In this document: in pieces, positions 1 to 6,307 of the stretch
Position numbering within the stretch: the stretch's first letter is position 1
How the letters are laid out: every line of letters begins with the position of its first letter
Origin: an uncultured Lachnospiraceae bacterium
GTDB lineage: Bacteria > Bacillota > Clostridia > Lachnospirales > Lachnospiraceae
Direction: 5' to 3'
Assembly (NCBI GenBank): GCA_910579645.1
Contig: CAJTVK010000072.1
Span: 1 to 22,950, forward strand
Length of the DNA: 22,950 bases
Notes under the pieces: model-generated
What the model saw: only the letters and a program-made list of their open reading frames with translations
Database searches by the model: none
Told to the model about the DNA's origin: nothing
Program-made: the position numbers and the translations under genes

Positions 1-11
1 CTTCCGCCTTG

Positions 12-30
12 CAGACTGAAAATTTATCCT
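12..30. repeat. 19-bp copy of a dispersed repeat at the window edge
   Basis: Bases 12-30 are identical to bases 13037-13055 and also share a CG just beyond (cagactgaaaatttatcct). Both copies sit just after the stop codon of a minus-strand gene: the GH53 gene here and metF there. This copy runs off the left edge, so the size of the element cannot be judged here. The longer context at 12907-13056 contains palindromes, which suggests this is the end of a palindromic intergenic element. Confidence 0.6.
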
Positions 31-72
31 GCGCGAAACATATGGCTAATTGGTGCGGGTCATACCAGTACC

Positions 73-1188
73 TCATTCACCAAATTTCTTAATCACTTCC
101 AACGCCGGCAAGGCATTTCCGTCATAATCAAACAACGCCTGATTTGCCCATTCATTGCCGCAGGGCCCCGGGTCACCCATGTAAGCCAGCGAATCCGGCG
201 TTGCCCACCCGCTCCCTCTCACAGGCAGCCAAGCCGGTTCCCAATAAAAATATCCTCTGCCCAACCCGTCCCTGACTCCGGAAACTTCTGCCAAGAACCG
301 TTCCATAAATCTGCACTGCCCGTCTATCGTCGGCGGATACTCTAGCTTTGCCCCCAGTTCCGGCTTCGCCGCATACCCTTTCCTCTCATCCGGCGCAAGC
401 CCTTCCCGCCGGGCATAATCTTCCATCGTGAACGGCTGGGCCACCTCCGCTACAATCATTTCTTTCCCGTATCGTTCCGCTAACAAATTCATGTTTTCCG
501 CCAGCCCCCGAATGCCATTATTCCATACAGGATAATAGGACAGCCCTATGATATCAAAATCTTCCCCTCCCCGGCTTATATAGTTGTCAAACCAAGTTTG
601 GTACAATTCCCTATCCGTTCCGTTATCAAGATGAAGCATAACGGGAATCCCTTTGCCCACTTCCCGCACTGCACGTATCCCGGCACTGACAAACCGGGCA
701 ATATTGCCGTATTCCGGCTTTTTCCCCTCCGGCCACAGCAAGCCATTGGTCAGTTCATTCCCCACCTGTACCATATCCGGAAAGCAATTTCTCCTTTTCA
801 TTTCCATAAGAGTATCCCTTGTATACTCATAAACCGCCTTCTCCAGTTCTTCCGCCCCATAATCCTTCCAAGCCTTTGGCTTAATCTGCTTTCCCGGATC
901 CGTCCAGAAATCACTGTAATGAAAATCCAACAGACATTTCAGCCCTTCCTTCTTCACCTTCCCCATCATCCGCAGCGTAACCTCCAGATCATTCCCGCCT
1001 GCGCCATAAGGCTTTCCTTCCTCGGTATACGGATCCAGCCATAACCGGAGCCGAATGTAATTCACCCCGTAAGATTTTAAAATATCCGTAAGTTCCTTCT
1101 CTTCTCCCTTATCATAAAATCTGCCCCCAAGCCTTACCACTTCGTCCATGGATGAAATATCCATGCCATGTATAAATCCTTCCGTCAT
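73..1188 (-). CDS. ganB: GH53 arabinogalactan endo-beta-1,4-galactanase
   Basis: This is a glycoside hydrolase family 53 enzyme, which cuts internal beta-1,4-galactosyl bonds of galactan side chains of pectin. The 371 residues fit one catalytic TIM barrel. The family signature GMDISSMDEV lies near the N-terminus and LDFHYSDFW at about residue 87. The likely acid/base Glu is in QVGNE (residue 145) and the likely nucleophile Glu in IVAEV (residue 248), counting from the chosen start. A TTG 18 bp further upstream also gives an open frame, but the ATG at 1188 has a GAGAGG site 10 bp upstream, so I use the ATG. No signal peptide is visible. The enzyme is therefore probably cytoplasmic and would act on imported galacto-oligosaccharides, unlike secreted GanB of Bacillus. 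A LacI-type regulator lies directly upstream, separated by a tandem repeat. The symbol follows the Bacillus homologue and is by family only. Confidence 0.9.
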   Translation of the reverse strand: MTEGFIHGMDISSMDEVVRLGGRFYDKGEEKELTDILKSYGVNYIRLRLWLDPYTEEGKPYGAGGNDLEVTLRMMGKVKKEGLKCLLDFHYSDFWTDPGKQIKPKAWKDYGAEELEKAVYEYTRDTLMEMKRRNCFPDMVQVGNELTNGLLWPEGKKPEYGNIARFVSAGIRAVREVGKGIPVMLHLDNGTDRELYQTWFDNYISRGGEDFDIIGLSYYPVWNNGIRGLAENMNLLAERYGKEMIVAEVAQPFTMEDYARREGLAPDERKGYAAKPELGAKLEYPPTIDGQCRFMERFLAEVSGVRDGLGRGYFYWEPAWLPVRGSGWATPDSLAYMGDPGPCGNEWANQALFDYDGNALPALEVIKKFGE

Positions 1189-1209
1189 TTTCCCTTTTCC
1201 TCTCAATTA

Positions 1210-1303
1210 TATACCTACAATTACTTATATACCTACAGCCACTTCATATACCTACAGCTACTTCATACACCTGCAGCTACTTCATATACCTGCAGCTACT
1301 TTG
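1210..1303. repeat. Five tandem copies of a 19-bp repeat filling a spacer
   Basis: Five units start at 1210, 1228, 1247, 1266 and 1285, with a period of 18 then 19 bp. The plus-strand core is TATACCTACAGCTACTTCA; units nearer lacI read CTGCAG where the others read CTACAG. The array overlaps the last codons and stop of the LacI gene (stop 1296-1298) and ends just before the ribosome site of the GH53 gene. It therefore makes up nearly the whole spacer. The period is not a multiple of three. The units are non-identical, so the array has been diverging for some time. Confidence 0.9.
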
Positions 1304-2282
1304 TGGACTCCTTCAATATAATTTCATAATCAAGCACGGTTTTTCCCGGCACATTCTTTCCTTCAATCAGATCAAACAATATCCGGCAGGCCGTGCCGGC
1401 CAGCTCTTCTATGTCAAATTTCAGGGAAGTAATCATCACCGGATAATTATCCAGAATTCTGCTGTAATGGCAGGAAGCCACCTTCACATCTCCCGGTATC
1501 CGCACCCCTTGTTCCGCCAGCGCATGCACCACCTCGTTGCAGATAAAATCATCTTGGCAGAGCATACAGTCCGCCTTCCTTTCCAGAAGCCTGTCCACCG
1601 CCTTTTCAATCAGAACCCTACTGTCCAAGTCCAAATATATAATATCTTTTTCCGGCTCTCTGCCGGCCATCCTGTACGCTTCCAAGAAACCTTTATACCT
1701 GCACTGATTGACCATCTGTCCCATATTCCCCCCCAGATAAGCAATACGCCCTATCTGTTTCGAAAGAAGCACACTCGTGAGTTCCATGCATGCACCAGTA
1801 TTGTCACTGTCAATCTGGACAACTCCGTCATCCTCCACCGCACCGATAGTAACAAACGGTATACATTTTTCTTTCAGGAGCGGAACAAAACAATCATTGA
1901 CATAAGTACTGGTCAATATCATCCCGTCCACTTTATGATTTAAGATAAGCCGTTCCAAGGGCCGGACATCCCTCCCGTGGGTTACGACCACTAAAATATC
2001 ATAATCATTAGCCTGCGCCACTTCTTCCACCGCATACATGCAGGTATGGAAAAAAGGAATCTCCACCAGCGAATCCGCTTTCGGGAGAATGACGGCTATA
2101 TTGTTTGTCCGTGCCTGCGCAAGGCTCTGCGCCAATGCATTCGGATAGTATCCGTTTTCGGCAATATATTTGAGCACCCGCTCCCTCGTCTCTTTCCCAA
2201 TCCTCCCTTTCCCCGATATTGCCCTGGAAACCGTACTCGCCGATACCCCCAGTTCTTTTGCCACATCATGTATTGTTTTCAT
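1296..2282 (-). CDS. LacI-family transcriptional regulator
   Basis: This 328-residue protein has the LacI/GalR layout. The N-terminal helix-turn-helix and hinge helix span about residues 3-60 (IHDVAKELGVSASTVSRAI, then the NALAQSLA hinge), followed by a periplasmic-binding-like sugar domain to the end. The open frame extends 23 codons further upstream, but the ATG at 2282 is preceded by AAGGAAGTG 7 bp away and matches the family start. The next gene downstream encodes a GH53 galactanase, so the effector is plausibly galactose or a galacto-oligosaccharide; that is inference from context. A near-palindrome GCAACCGTTTGC (2307-2318) with the central CG typical of LacI-family operators lies just past the -10 element, which suggests autorepression. 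Confidence 0.9.
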   Translation of the reverse strand: MKTIHDVAKELGVSASTVSRAISGKGRIGKETRERVLKYIAENGYYPNALAQSLAQARTNNIAVILPKADSLVEIPFFHTCMYAVEEVAQANDYDILVVVTHGRDVRPLERLILNHKVDGMILTSTYVNDCFVPLLKEKCIPFVTIGAVEDDGVVQIDSDNTGACMELTSVLLSKQIGRIAYLGGNMGQMVNQCRYKGFLEAYRMAGREPEKDIIYLDLDSRVLIEKAVDRLLERKADCMLCQDDFICNEVVHALAEQGVRIPGDVKVASCHYSRILDNYPVMITSLKFDIEELAGTACRILFDLIEGKNVPGKTVLDYEIILKESTK

Positions 2283-2306
2283 CCCATCACTTCCTTTTCC
2301 GTTTGC

Positions 2307-2318
2307 GCAACCGTTTGC
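2307..2318. promoter_or_regulatory. Candidate LacI-family operator
   Basis: GCAACCGTTTGC matches its own reverse complement at 10 of 12 positions around a central CG, the usual form of LacI/GalR operators. It overlaps the expected transcription start of the regulator gene, whose -10 is at 2323-2328. An abutting palindrome TTGCGCAA lies at 2303-2310. Binding by the encoded regulator is inferred from location and symmetry. Confidence 0.55.
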
Positions 2319-2322
2319 ATTT

Positions 2323-2369
2323 ATAATATCATTTTTACCCCGATTGCACAATTAGACTAATTGCACAAT
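2323..2369 (-). promoter_or_regulatory. lacI promoter with a duplicated ATTGTGCAAT box
   Basis: On the minus strand TTGTGC (2346-2351) and TATTAT (2323-2328) are spaced by 17 bp, which is a plausible sigma-A promoter. The 10-mer ATTGTGCAAT occurs twice in direct orientation, at 2360-2369 and 2343-2352. The period is 17 bp, the second copy overlaps the -35 hexamer, and the palindrome AATTAGTCTAATT lies between the two. The duplication may be a second regulatory site. Confidence 0.5.
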
Positions 2370-2466
2370 TGCTGATAGGAATATATGTGAGTTTTTACGG
2401 TTATATTTTTCCCTCCATCCTGCCCCATCCGAATCCGTCGGTATATCTCCGCTCCTTCCTTACGTT

Positions 2467-3714
2467 TCACTTTTCCGCAAATTTTTTAAATATATTCCTT
2501 GTCCTGACAGCGATAATCAGCGACACGGTGCCGGAAAATAAAACTACAATATATTCAAATCCTTTGCCGATTTCAAATAAAATACCATACATTGCATTTC
2601 CTAACGGCTGTGCGCACATAGAAACCGTAAGAATGACCGCTATCACCTTCCCCATTAAGTTTTGCGGTGTCTCCGCCTGAATGAAAGCCATCATCTGCAC
2701 GGTAAAAACCGTTGAAAACAGCATGACGGCAAAACAGCACACAGTTATCACAATATAATTTATCATTCCCGAGGAGAACAAGAGCAGGGAAGCACTGACC
2801 GGAAACACGGATACCGCACAGTATATCACCAGATTACCCGATTTATGAATGGACAGCCTATCTGCAAAAATTCCTGCACCGATGCCGCCTGCCAACCCTC
2901 CTGCCGCCAATGCCCCCTCCGCAAAACCATAAAGCCGGTTTGCCCGGACAGCCTCTAAATCCAATACTTCCGTTATCAGATATGGCAAAGCAACCATAAT
3001 CATCGCTGCCAAAAACAGGTTAATTCCGCAGATTACAAGAAGCGCCTTTCCGATTATAGGCCTCTCTTTCCGGATAAACCGGAGGCTTTCCGCAAAATCC
3101 GCTTTTGCCGTCTTCCATATTCCGCCGTCCGAAGCCCGTTTCTCGGACGGAATTTTAATAAAGATTTCCATAACTGCCGACAAGATAAAACAAGCCGCAC
3201 AAACCCACAGCACCGGCTTTAATCCATATGCACTGTATAAAACACCGCCAAGCACAGGGCCTATGAAAGAGGCAAAAGAACTAATCGCATTGATAATGGA
3301 ATTTCCCGCCATAAAATTATCCCGGCTCACCAAAGCAGGAATGCTTGCCTGAACAGCCGGCTGATATGCCCCTGCAATGCCATATAAAAGCATCAGGGTA
3401 AGCGTCACAAGCAAAACCAAGCCGGCACCGTCCATGCACAAGGAAAACACCAAAATAACTGCCGCCGTAAAAAAATCCAATATCACCATAATATTTCCTT
3501 TATTTACCCTGTCCGCAACAATCCCCCCTACCGGTGACAGCAGAATAGCCGGAAGAAAAGCACAGGCCGTAACAGTTCCGTAAAGTGCCGATGAGCCAGT
3601 CAGGTTCAATAAGTATAACGGCAGCGCAAATCTTATTGCCGCATTGCCAAACAATGATATAATCTGACCGATGACCACCAATGTAAAATCTTTTGAAAGC
3701 AATCTTTGTTTCAT
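2467..3714 (-). CDS. MFS efflux transporter, DHA3/macrolide-efflux type
   Basis: This 415-residue integral membrane protein consists of hydrophobic helices consistent with 12 membrane spans of the major facilitator superfamily. The loop after helix 2 carries a motif-A-like GGIVADRVNKG at residues 63-73. The N-terminus (VVIGQIISLFGNAAIRFALP) resembles the DHA3 drug:proton antiporters (MefA-like); the substrate cannot be told from sequence. The ATG at 3714 has a strong GGAGG 8 bp upstream. An in-frame ATG at 3813 would add a charged 33-residue extension with a poor ribosome site, so I reject it. The gene lies downstream of a TetR gene on the same strand, and a palindromic operator similar to that of tetR sits at its promoter. 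This suggests a TetR-controlled multidrug or toxic-compound pump. Confidence 0.85.
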   Translation of the reverse strand: MKQRLLSKDFTLVVIGQIISLFGNAAIRFALPLYLLNLTGSSALYGTVTACAFLPAILLSPVGGIVADRVNKGNIMVILDFFTAAVILVFSLCMDGAGLVLLVTLTLMLLYGIAGAYQPAVQASIPALVSRDNFMAGNSIINAISSFASFIGPVLGGVLYSAYGLKPVLWVCAACFILSAVMEIFIKIPSEKRASDGGIWKTAKADFAESLRFIRKERPIIGKALLVICGINLFLAAMIMVALPYLITEVLDLEAVRANRLYGFAEGALAAGGLAGGIGAGIFADRLSIHKSGNLVIYCAVSVFPVSASLLLFSSGMINYIVITVCCFAVMLFSTVFTVQMMAFIQAETPQNLMGKVIAVILTVSMCAQPLGNAMYGILFEIGKGFEYIVVLFSGTVSLIIAVRTRNIFKKFAEK

Positions 3715-3932
3715 TTTCAAAACCTCCGTCTTTTCCGTAGTAATGTCGGGTCTGATACCCCCAATTTTACCTTTTCCGTTCTTTTTGATATTAGAGTATG
3801 TCTTAAAATTCATTTCCGCAATCTGCCAACCCTATTTACACCCTCTTTCCGTCCAAATTTACTCAACGCAGCCCATACGCCTCTGTTACCTTTTTTGTCA
3901 TCATTCTTCTCTTTCTTTCTAGACCCCCTTTA

Positions 3933-3965
3933 TTAATACCGCATGACGGTATGTATATATGTCAA
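3933..3965 (-). promoter_or_regulatory. MFS promoter with TetR-type operator
   Basis: The minus strand has TTGACA at 3960-3965. The palindrome ATACCG-CATGA-CGGTAT (3936-3952) lies immediately downstream and covers the expected -10 region (TATTAA or GGTATT, at long spacings of 21 or 19 bp). The same TTGACATA...ACATACCG arrangement occurs at the tetR promoter (4797-4824). The transcript would have a leader of about 210 nt before the MFS start. Confidence 0.6.
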
Positions 3966-3966
3966 A

Positions 3967-4038
3967 ATTGAGTAGGGAAGAGCCATCCTCCCCCACTCGC
4001 CGTTCACCCCGTGCGCCGCATCAGCGGCATATCTCAAT
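3967..4038. repeat. Dispersed hairpin repeat, copy 1
   Basis: This 72-bp segment is bounded by the inverted ends ATTGAG and CTCAAT. Inside are an imperfect hairpin (GAGTAGGGAAG against CTCCCCCACTC) and a GCCGC/GCGGC hairpin. About 50 bp of it align with 19377-19435 in the same orientation at roughly 80 percent identity by eye. Both copies lie upstream of a transporter gene. This copy ends 1 bp from the MFS -35 hexamer. It accounts for most of the non-coding space between tetR and the pump gene. Confidence 0.65.
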
Positions 4039-4092
4039 AGAAAGCCCGAAACTCTCACCATGTCAGGTGGAATGCGCGTCCTCCTGCGGCAG

Positions 4093-4758
4093 CTACTCCT
4101 GCCTGATTTTGTTTTTCTCATAAATGGATGCCAGTTCTTTCAGTCTTTCCAACATTTCCTCATCCAATATATCCAGCCCGAAGCCCTTCAGCATCTGACC
4201 GAATATATGAAACTTACGCCAAGACTCTTCCACGGAACTGTCAAATATCATAGGATTCATCCACACATTTGCCGCAAGCAAAATCAGTTCCGCCAACTGT
4301 TCCGGATAATCCGTCTCAATGGAACCGTCTGAAATCCCCTGTTTAATAATAGGCAAAATATAATTTGGTGCCGCGTTATCTATAGTATCATGCAAAAGGC
4401 TGAAAAGAAGCTTCGGATTATTGTGAAAATCCGGAGCCACCGTGAAAATGTCATTCTGAACAGGCCGGCTGATGGATTCCTTAAAGATTGTTTTCAGCTT
4501 TTCTTTGCCGTTTAAGCCGGAACGGTCACGAATATCCGCCAGCATCTGATTCGATTCCGCCGTCATTCTGTCCGACACAGCTATCAAAATTTCTTCTTTC
4601 GACTTAAAATGGTGGTAAATGGCACCCTTGCTAAGCCCTCCCAAATGGTCGATAATATCCTGAATGGAAGTATGCTCATATCCCTTTTCCATGAATAACC
4701 GGAAAGCAACGGATAAAATTAAATTCACGGTTTCTTCCGGATGTTTATTCCTTGCCAC
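4093..4758 (-). CDS. TetR/AcrR-family transcriptional repressor
   Basis: This 221-residue protein has a classical TetR N-terminal DNA-binding domain. The helix-turn-helix lies at about residues 29-52 (HTSIQDIIDHLGGLSKGAIY followed by HHFKSKEEIL). A divergent helical ligand-binding domain follows. The start codon is GTG at 4758, with AGGAGG 8 bp upstream; no ATG is in a better position. The promoter contains the operator-like palindrome CATACC-ATC-GGTATG between -35 and -10. A related palindrome lies at the promoter of the downstream MFS gene, so I infer that the protein represses both itself and the pump until an inducer binds. The ligand is unknown. Confidence 0.9.
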   Translation of the reverse strand: MARNKHPEETVNLILSVAFRLFMEKGYEHTSIQDIIDHLGGLSKGAIYHHFKSKEEILIAVSDRMTAESNQMLADIRDRSGLNGKEKLKTIFKESISRPVQNDIFTVAPDFHNNPKLLFSLLHDTIDNAAPNYILPIIKQGISDGSIETDYPEQLAELILLAANVWMNPMIFDSSVEESWRKFHIFGQMLKGFGLDILDEEMLERLKELASIYEKNKIRQE

Positions 4759-4794
4759 TGCTTTATCCTCCTGCCGTACCTTTCATATGCGTTT

Positions 4795-4824
4795 ATATTA
4801 TCATACCATCGGTATGTATGTCAA
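4795..4824 (-). promoter_or_regulatory. tetR promoter with embedded operator
   Basis: On the minus strand TTGACA (4819-4824) is followed by GATAAT (4797-4802, 16 bp spacing) or TAATAT (4795-4800, 18 bp). The perfect palindrome CATACC-ATC-GGTATG (4802-4816) fills the spacer. A repressor bound there would block RNA polymerase directly. Confidence 0.75.
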
Positions 4825-4845
4825 TGCGCATGTCACAATGCTTAA

Positions 4846-5003
4846 GAAAAATCGTAACAATTCAGCCCAAAACTTTGCACTTGCTGCAAGGTCCGTGCGA
4901 ATGTGTAAATTTAACCAAGACGGAATCTCCCCTCGCCGCAGGCGACTTGGAATGGACAGATTCCGTAACAGGGAAGCCGCAGGCTGAACTGTTACGAAAA
5001 ATC
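4846..5003. mobile_element. MITE-like element with terminal inverted repeats and a target duplication
   Basis: The left end GTAACAATTCAGCC (4854-4867) and the right end GGCTGAACTGTTAC (4982-4995) are inverted repeats matching at 13 of 14 bases. The element is 142 bp long and holds no gene. The direct repeat GAAAAATC flanks it at 4846-4853 and 4996-5003. If C and G belong to the element instead, the duplication is AAAAAT. Inside are nested palindromes, for example TCGCC-GCA-GGCGA within an outer pair GGAATCT/AGATTCC, and an inner GTAACAG/CTGTTAC pair near the right end. A related copy lies inverted at 10805-10920. Because there is no transposase, any movement would need an enzyme supplied in trans. 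It fills the space between the M23 gene and tetR. Confidence 0.75.
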
Positions 5004-5060
5004 CATTTTCCGCATCTGCTATTCTCCCTTACCGTATCATCAAATGTATTTTCAATAAAT

Positions 5061-6182
5061 TCACTGCTTTTGCATTTTCTCTCCCGTCTTTCCTTCCCTC
5101 CCTGCTTCATACGCCGTCACTGCCGGATCTATAATGCCGGTTCTTCTCCTCCATTCCTTCGTCCCCTCCACCTTCACCGCCTCTTGGGCATGTTTCGACA
5201 GGAACCGGGTCAAAGAATACACATCAATCCAAATTTCATTATTCCCTTCCTTCTGGGACTCATCAAATATCAGCTGTAATCCCCAGTGCAGATGCACAAC
5301 TTTGATATTATTCACATTCTCCTTCTTGCTGTACCCGGTATGCCCCATATATCCGATTACATCTCCCGCCGTCACTACGCTGCCCTCTTCAAGCCCTTCC
5401 GCATACGGATAGTTCTGCCGCAAGTGTGCATAATAATAATACCGTTTTCCGTCAAAACTCCGAATCCCAATCCTCCATCCCCCGTATTGATTCCATCCCA
5501 GAGCCTCTACAACGCCGGATTCAACCGCTATTATCGGCGTGCCAACCAACCCCATCATATCATGCCCCAGATGAGGGCGGGCATATCCGTAACTTCTGGA
5601 AGCCCCAAAGTCGTCATAATCACTGTATTCAAACCCTTTGGCCACCGGCGAGTAAGCTTTCAGTCCGTAACACTTCTCCCAGCTTACGCTCCCGTCTTCT
5701 GCCGTATTCTGCATTTCATATTCCCCTACATATCCGCCCAGCACCGCCTCATATGCCTCCAAATAATAGGCATAATATTCCATATCCTTCGTAAGTTCTG
5801 CAATGGTGCACTCCTTGCGCATTAACTTTTTGGCCGTCTTCGTAAGTTCTGCGGTTGCCTTCGAAGGAAATTCACCGCCGTGCCTTGCACCTATATACGC
5901 CAATAGTTCAATCCAATCCACATGCTCGCAGTCCTTACTTCCCGCCGCTTCTTTCCATGACTCCACATCCCACTTATATGCTTCACAGAGAGCTTCATAA
6001 GAAATATTGAAGTCAACCCATTTGATGTATTCTTTTTCCGCAAATACCTCCACTTCCACTGCCTGTTCCTGCCGTGCACCCAATCCTCCTTTCACAATCT
6101 GCAGCCCCCATAAAATTCCCACTGCCGAAAATAAGATTGTTTCTATCAGTACCGCACACCTGATTTTTTTCAAATACTGCAT
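5061..6182 (-). CDS. M23 (LytM-type) zinc metallopeptidase, membrane-anchored
   Basis: This 373-residue protein has one N-terminal membrane segment (about residues 7-30), a helical Lachnospiraceae-type middle region, and a C-terminal M23 peptidase domain. The zinc-binding HxGxD is present as HLGHD (His204, Asp208), as are the catalytic AHL (His253) and HxH (HLHW, His297 and His299). All expected residues are intact, so it should be an active peptidoglycan endopeptidase outside the membrane. The open frame continues 44 codons upstream, but that part is translated group II intron RNA (domains V and VI). The ATG at 6182 is the first sensible start, with a weak GGCGGTGGG site close by. The intron ends 62 bp upstream, so the natural promoter may be displaced. 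Confidence 0.88.
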   Translation of the reverse strand: MQYLKKIRCAVLIETILFSAVGILWGLQIVKGGLGARQEQAVEVEVFAEKEYIKWVDFNISYEALCEAYKWDVESWKEAAGSKDCEHVDWIELLAYIGARHGGEFPSKATAELTKTAKKLMRKECTIAELTKDMEYYAYYLEAYEAVLGGYVGEYEMQNTAEDGSVSWEKCYGLKAYSPVAKGFEYSDYDDFGASRSYGYARPHLGHDMMGLVGTPIIAVESGVVEALGWNQYGGWRIGIRSFDGKRYYYYAHLRQNYPYAEGLEEGSVVTAGDVIGYMGHTGYSKKENVNNIKVVHLHWGLQLIFDESQKEGNNEIWIDVYSLTRFLSKHAQEAVKVEGTKEWRRRTGIIDPAVTAYEAGREGKTGEKMQKQ

Positions 6183-6275
6183 TACCCACCGCCCACAATA
6201 TCTCATAAAATTATATGAGCAAAAGCAGGGAATATTCTTTCCGATCGAGTAGGGGGAATTTAATCCCCCTCTCAC

Positions 6276-6307
6276 ACCACCGTACATGCCGTTCGGCATA
6301 CGGCGGT
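6276..6307 (-). ncRNA. Group II intron domain V
   Basis: The minus strand folds as ACCGCCGTA-AT-GCC-GAAC-GGC-TG-TACGGTGGT. This is the short hairpin with a tetraloop and a two-base bulge that forms the catalytic core of group II introns. Domain VI follows at once. The stop codon of the intron protein (6308-6310) directly abuts it. Confidence 0.8.

Noticed and set aside
598..1044. Long plus-strand open frame opposite the galactanase gene
   Set aside because: It is the antisense shadow of a well-supported GH53 gene and has no family features. The same holds for the other plus-strand frames facing the genes of this window.
1210..1303. CRISPR array
   Set aside because: The units are contiguous 19-bp tandem repeats without spacers, and there are no cas genes. 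The same applies to 13958-14033.
3933..4121. 62-codon minus-strand frame between tetR and the MFS gene
   Set aside because: It consists of the dispersed hairpin repeat and the operator, and has no ribosome site or recognisable domain.
4862..5110. 82-codon minus-strand frame
   Set aside because: It lies mostly within the MITE-like element and the end of the M23 gene; its coding look comes from repeat sequence.
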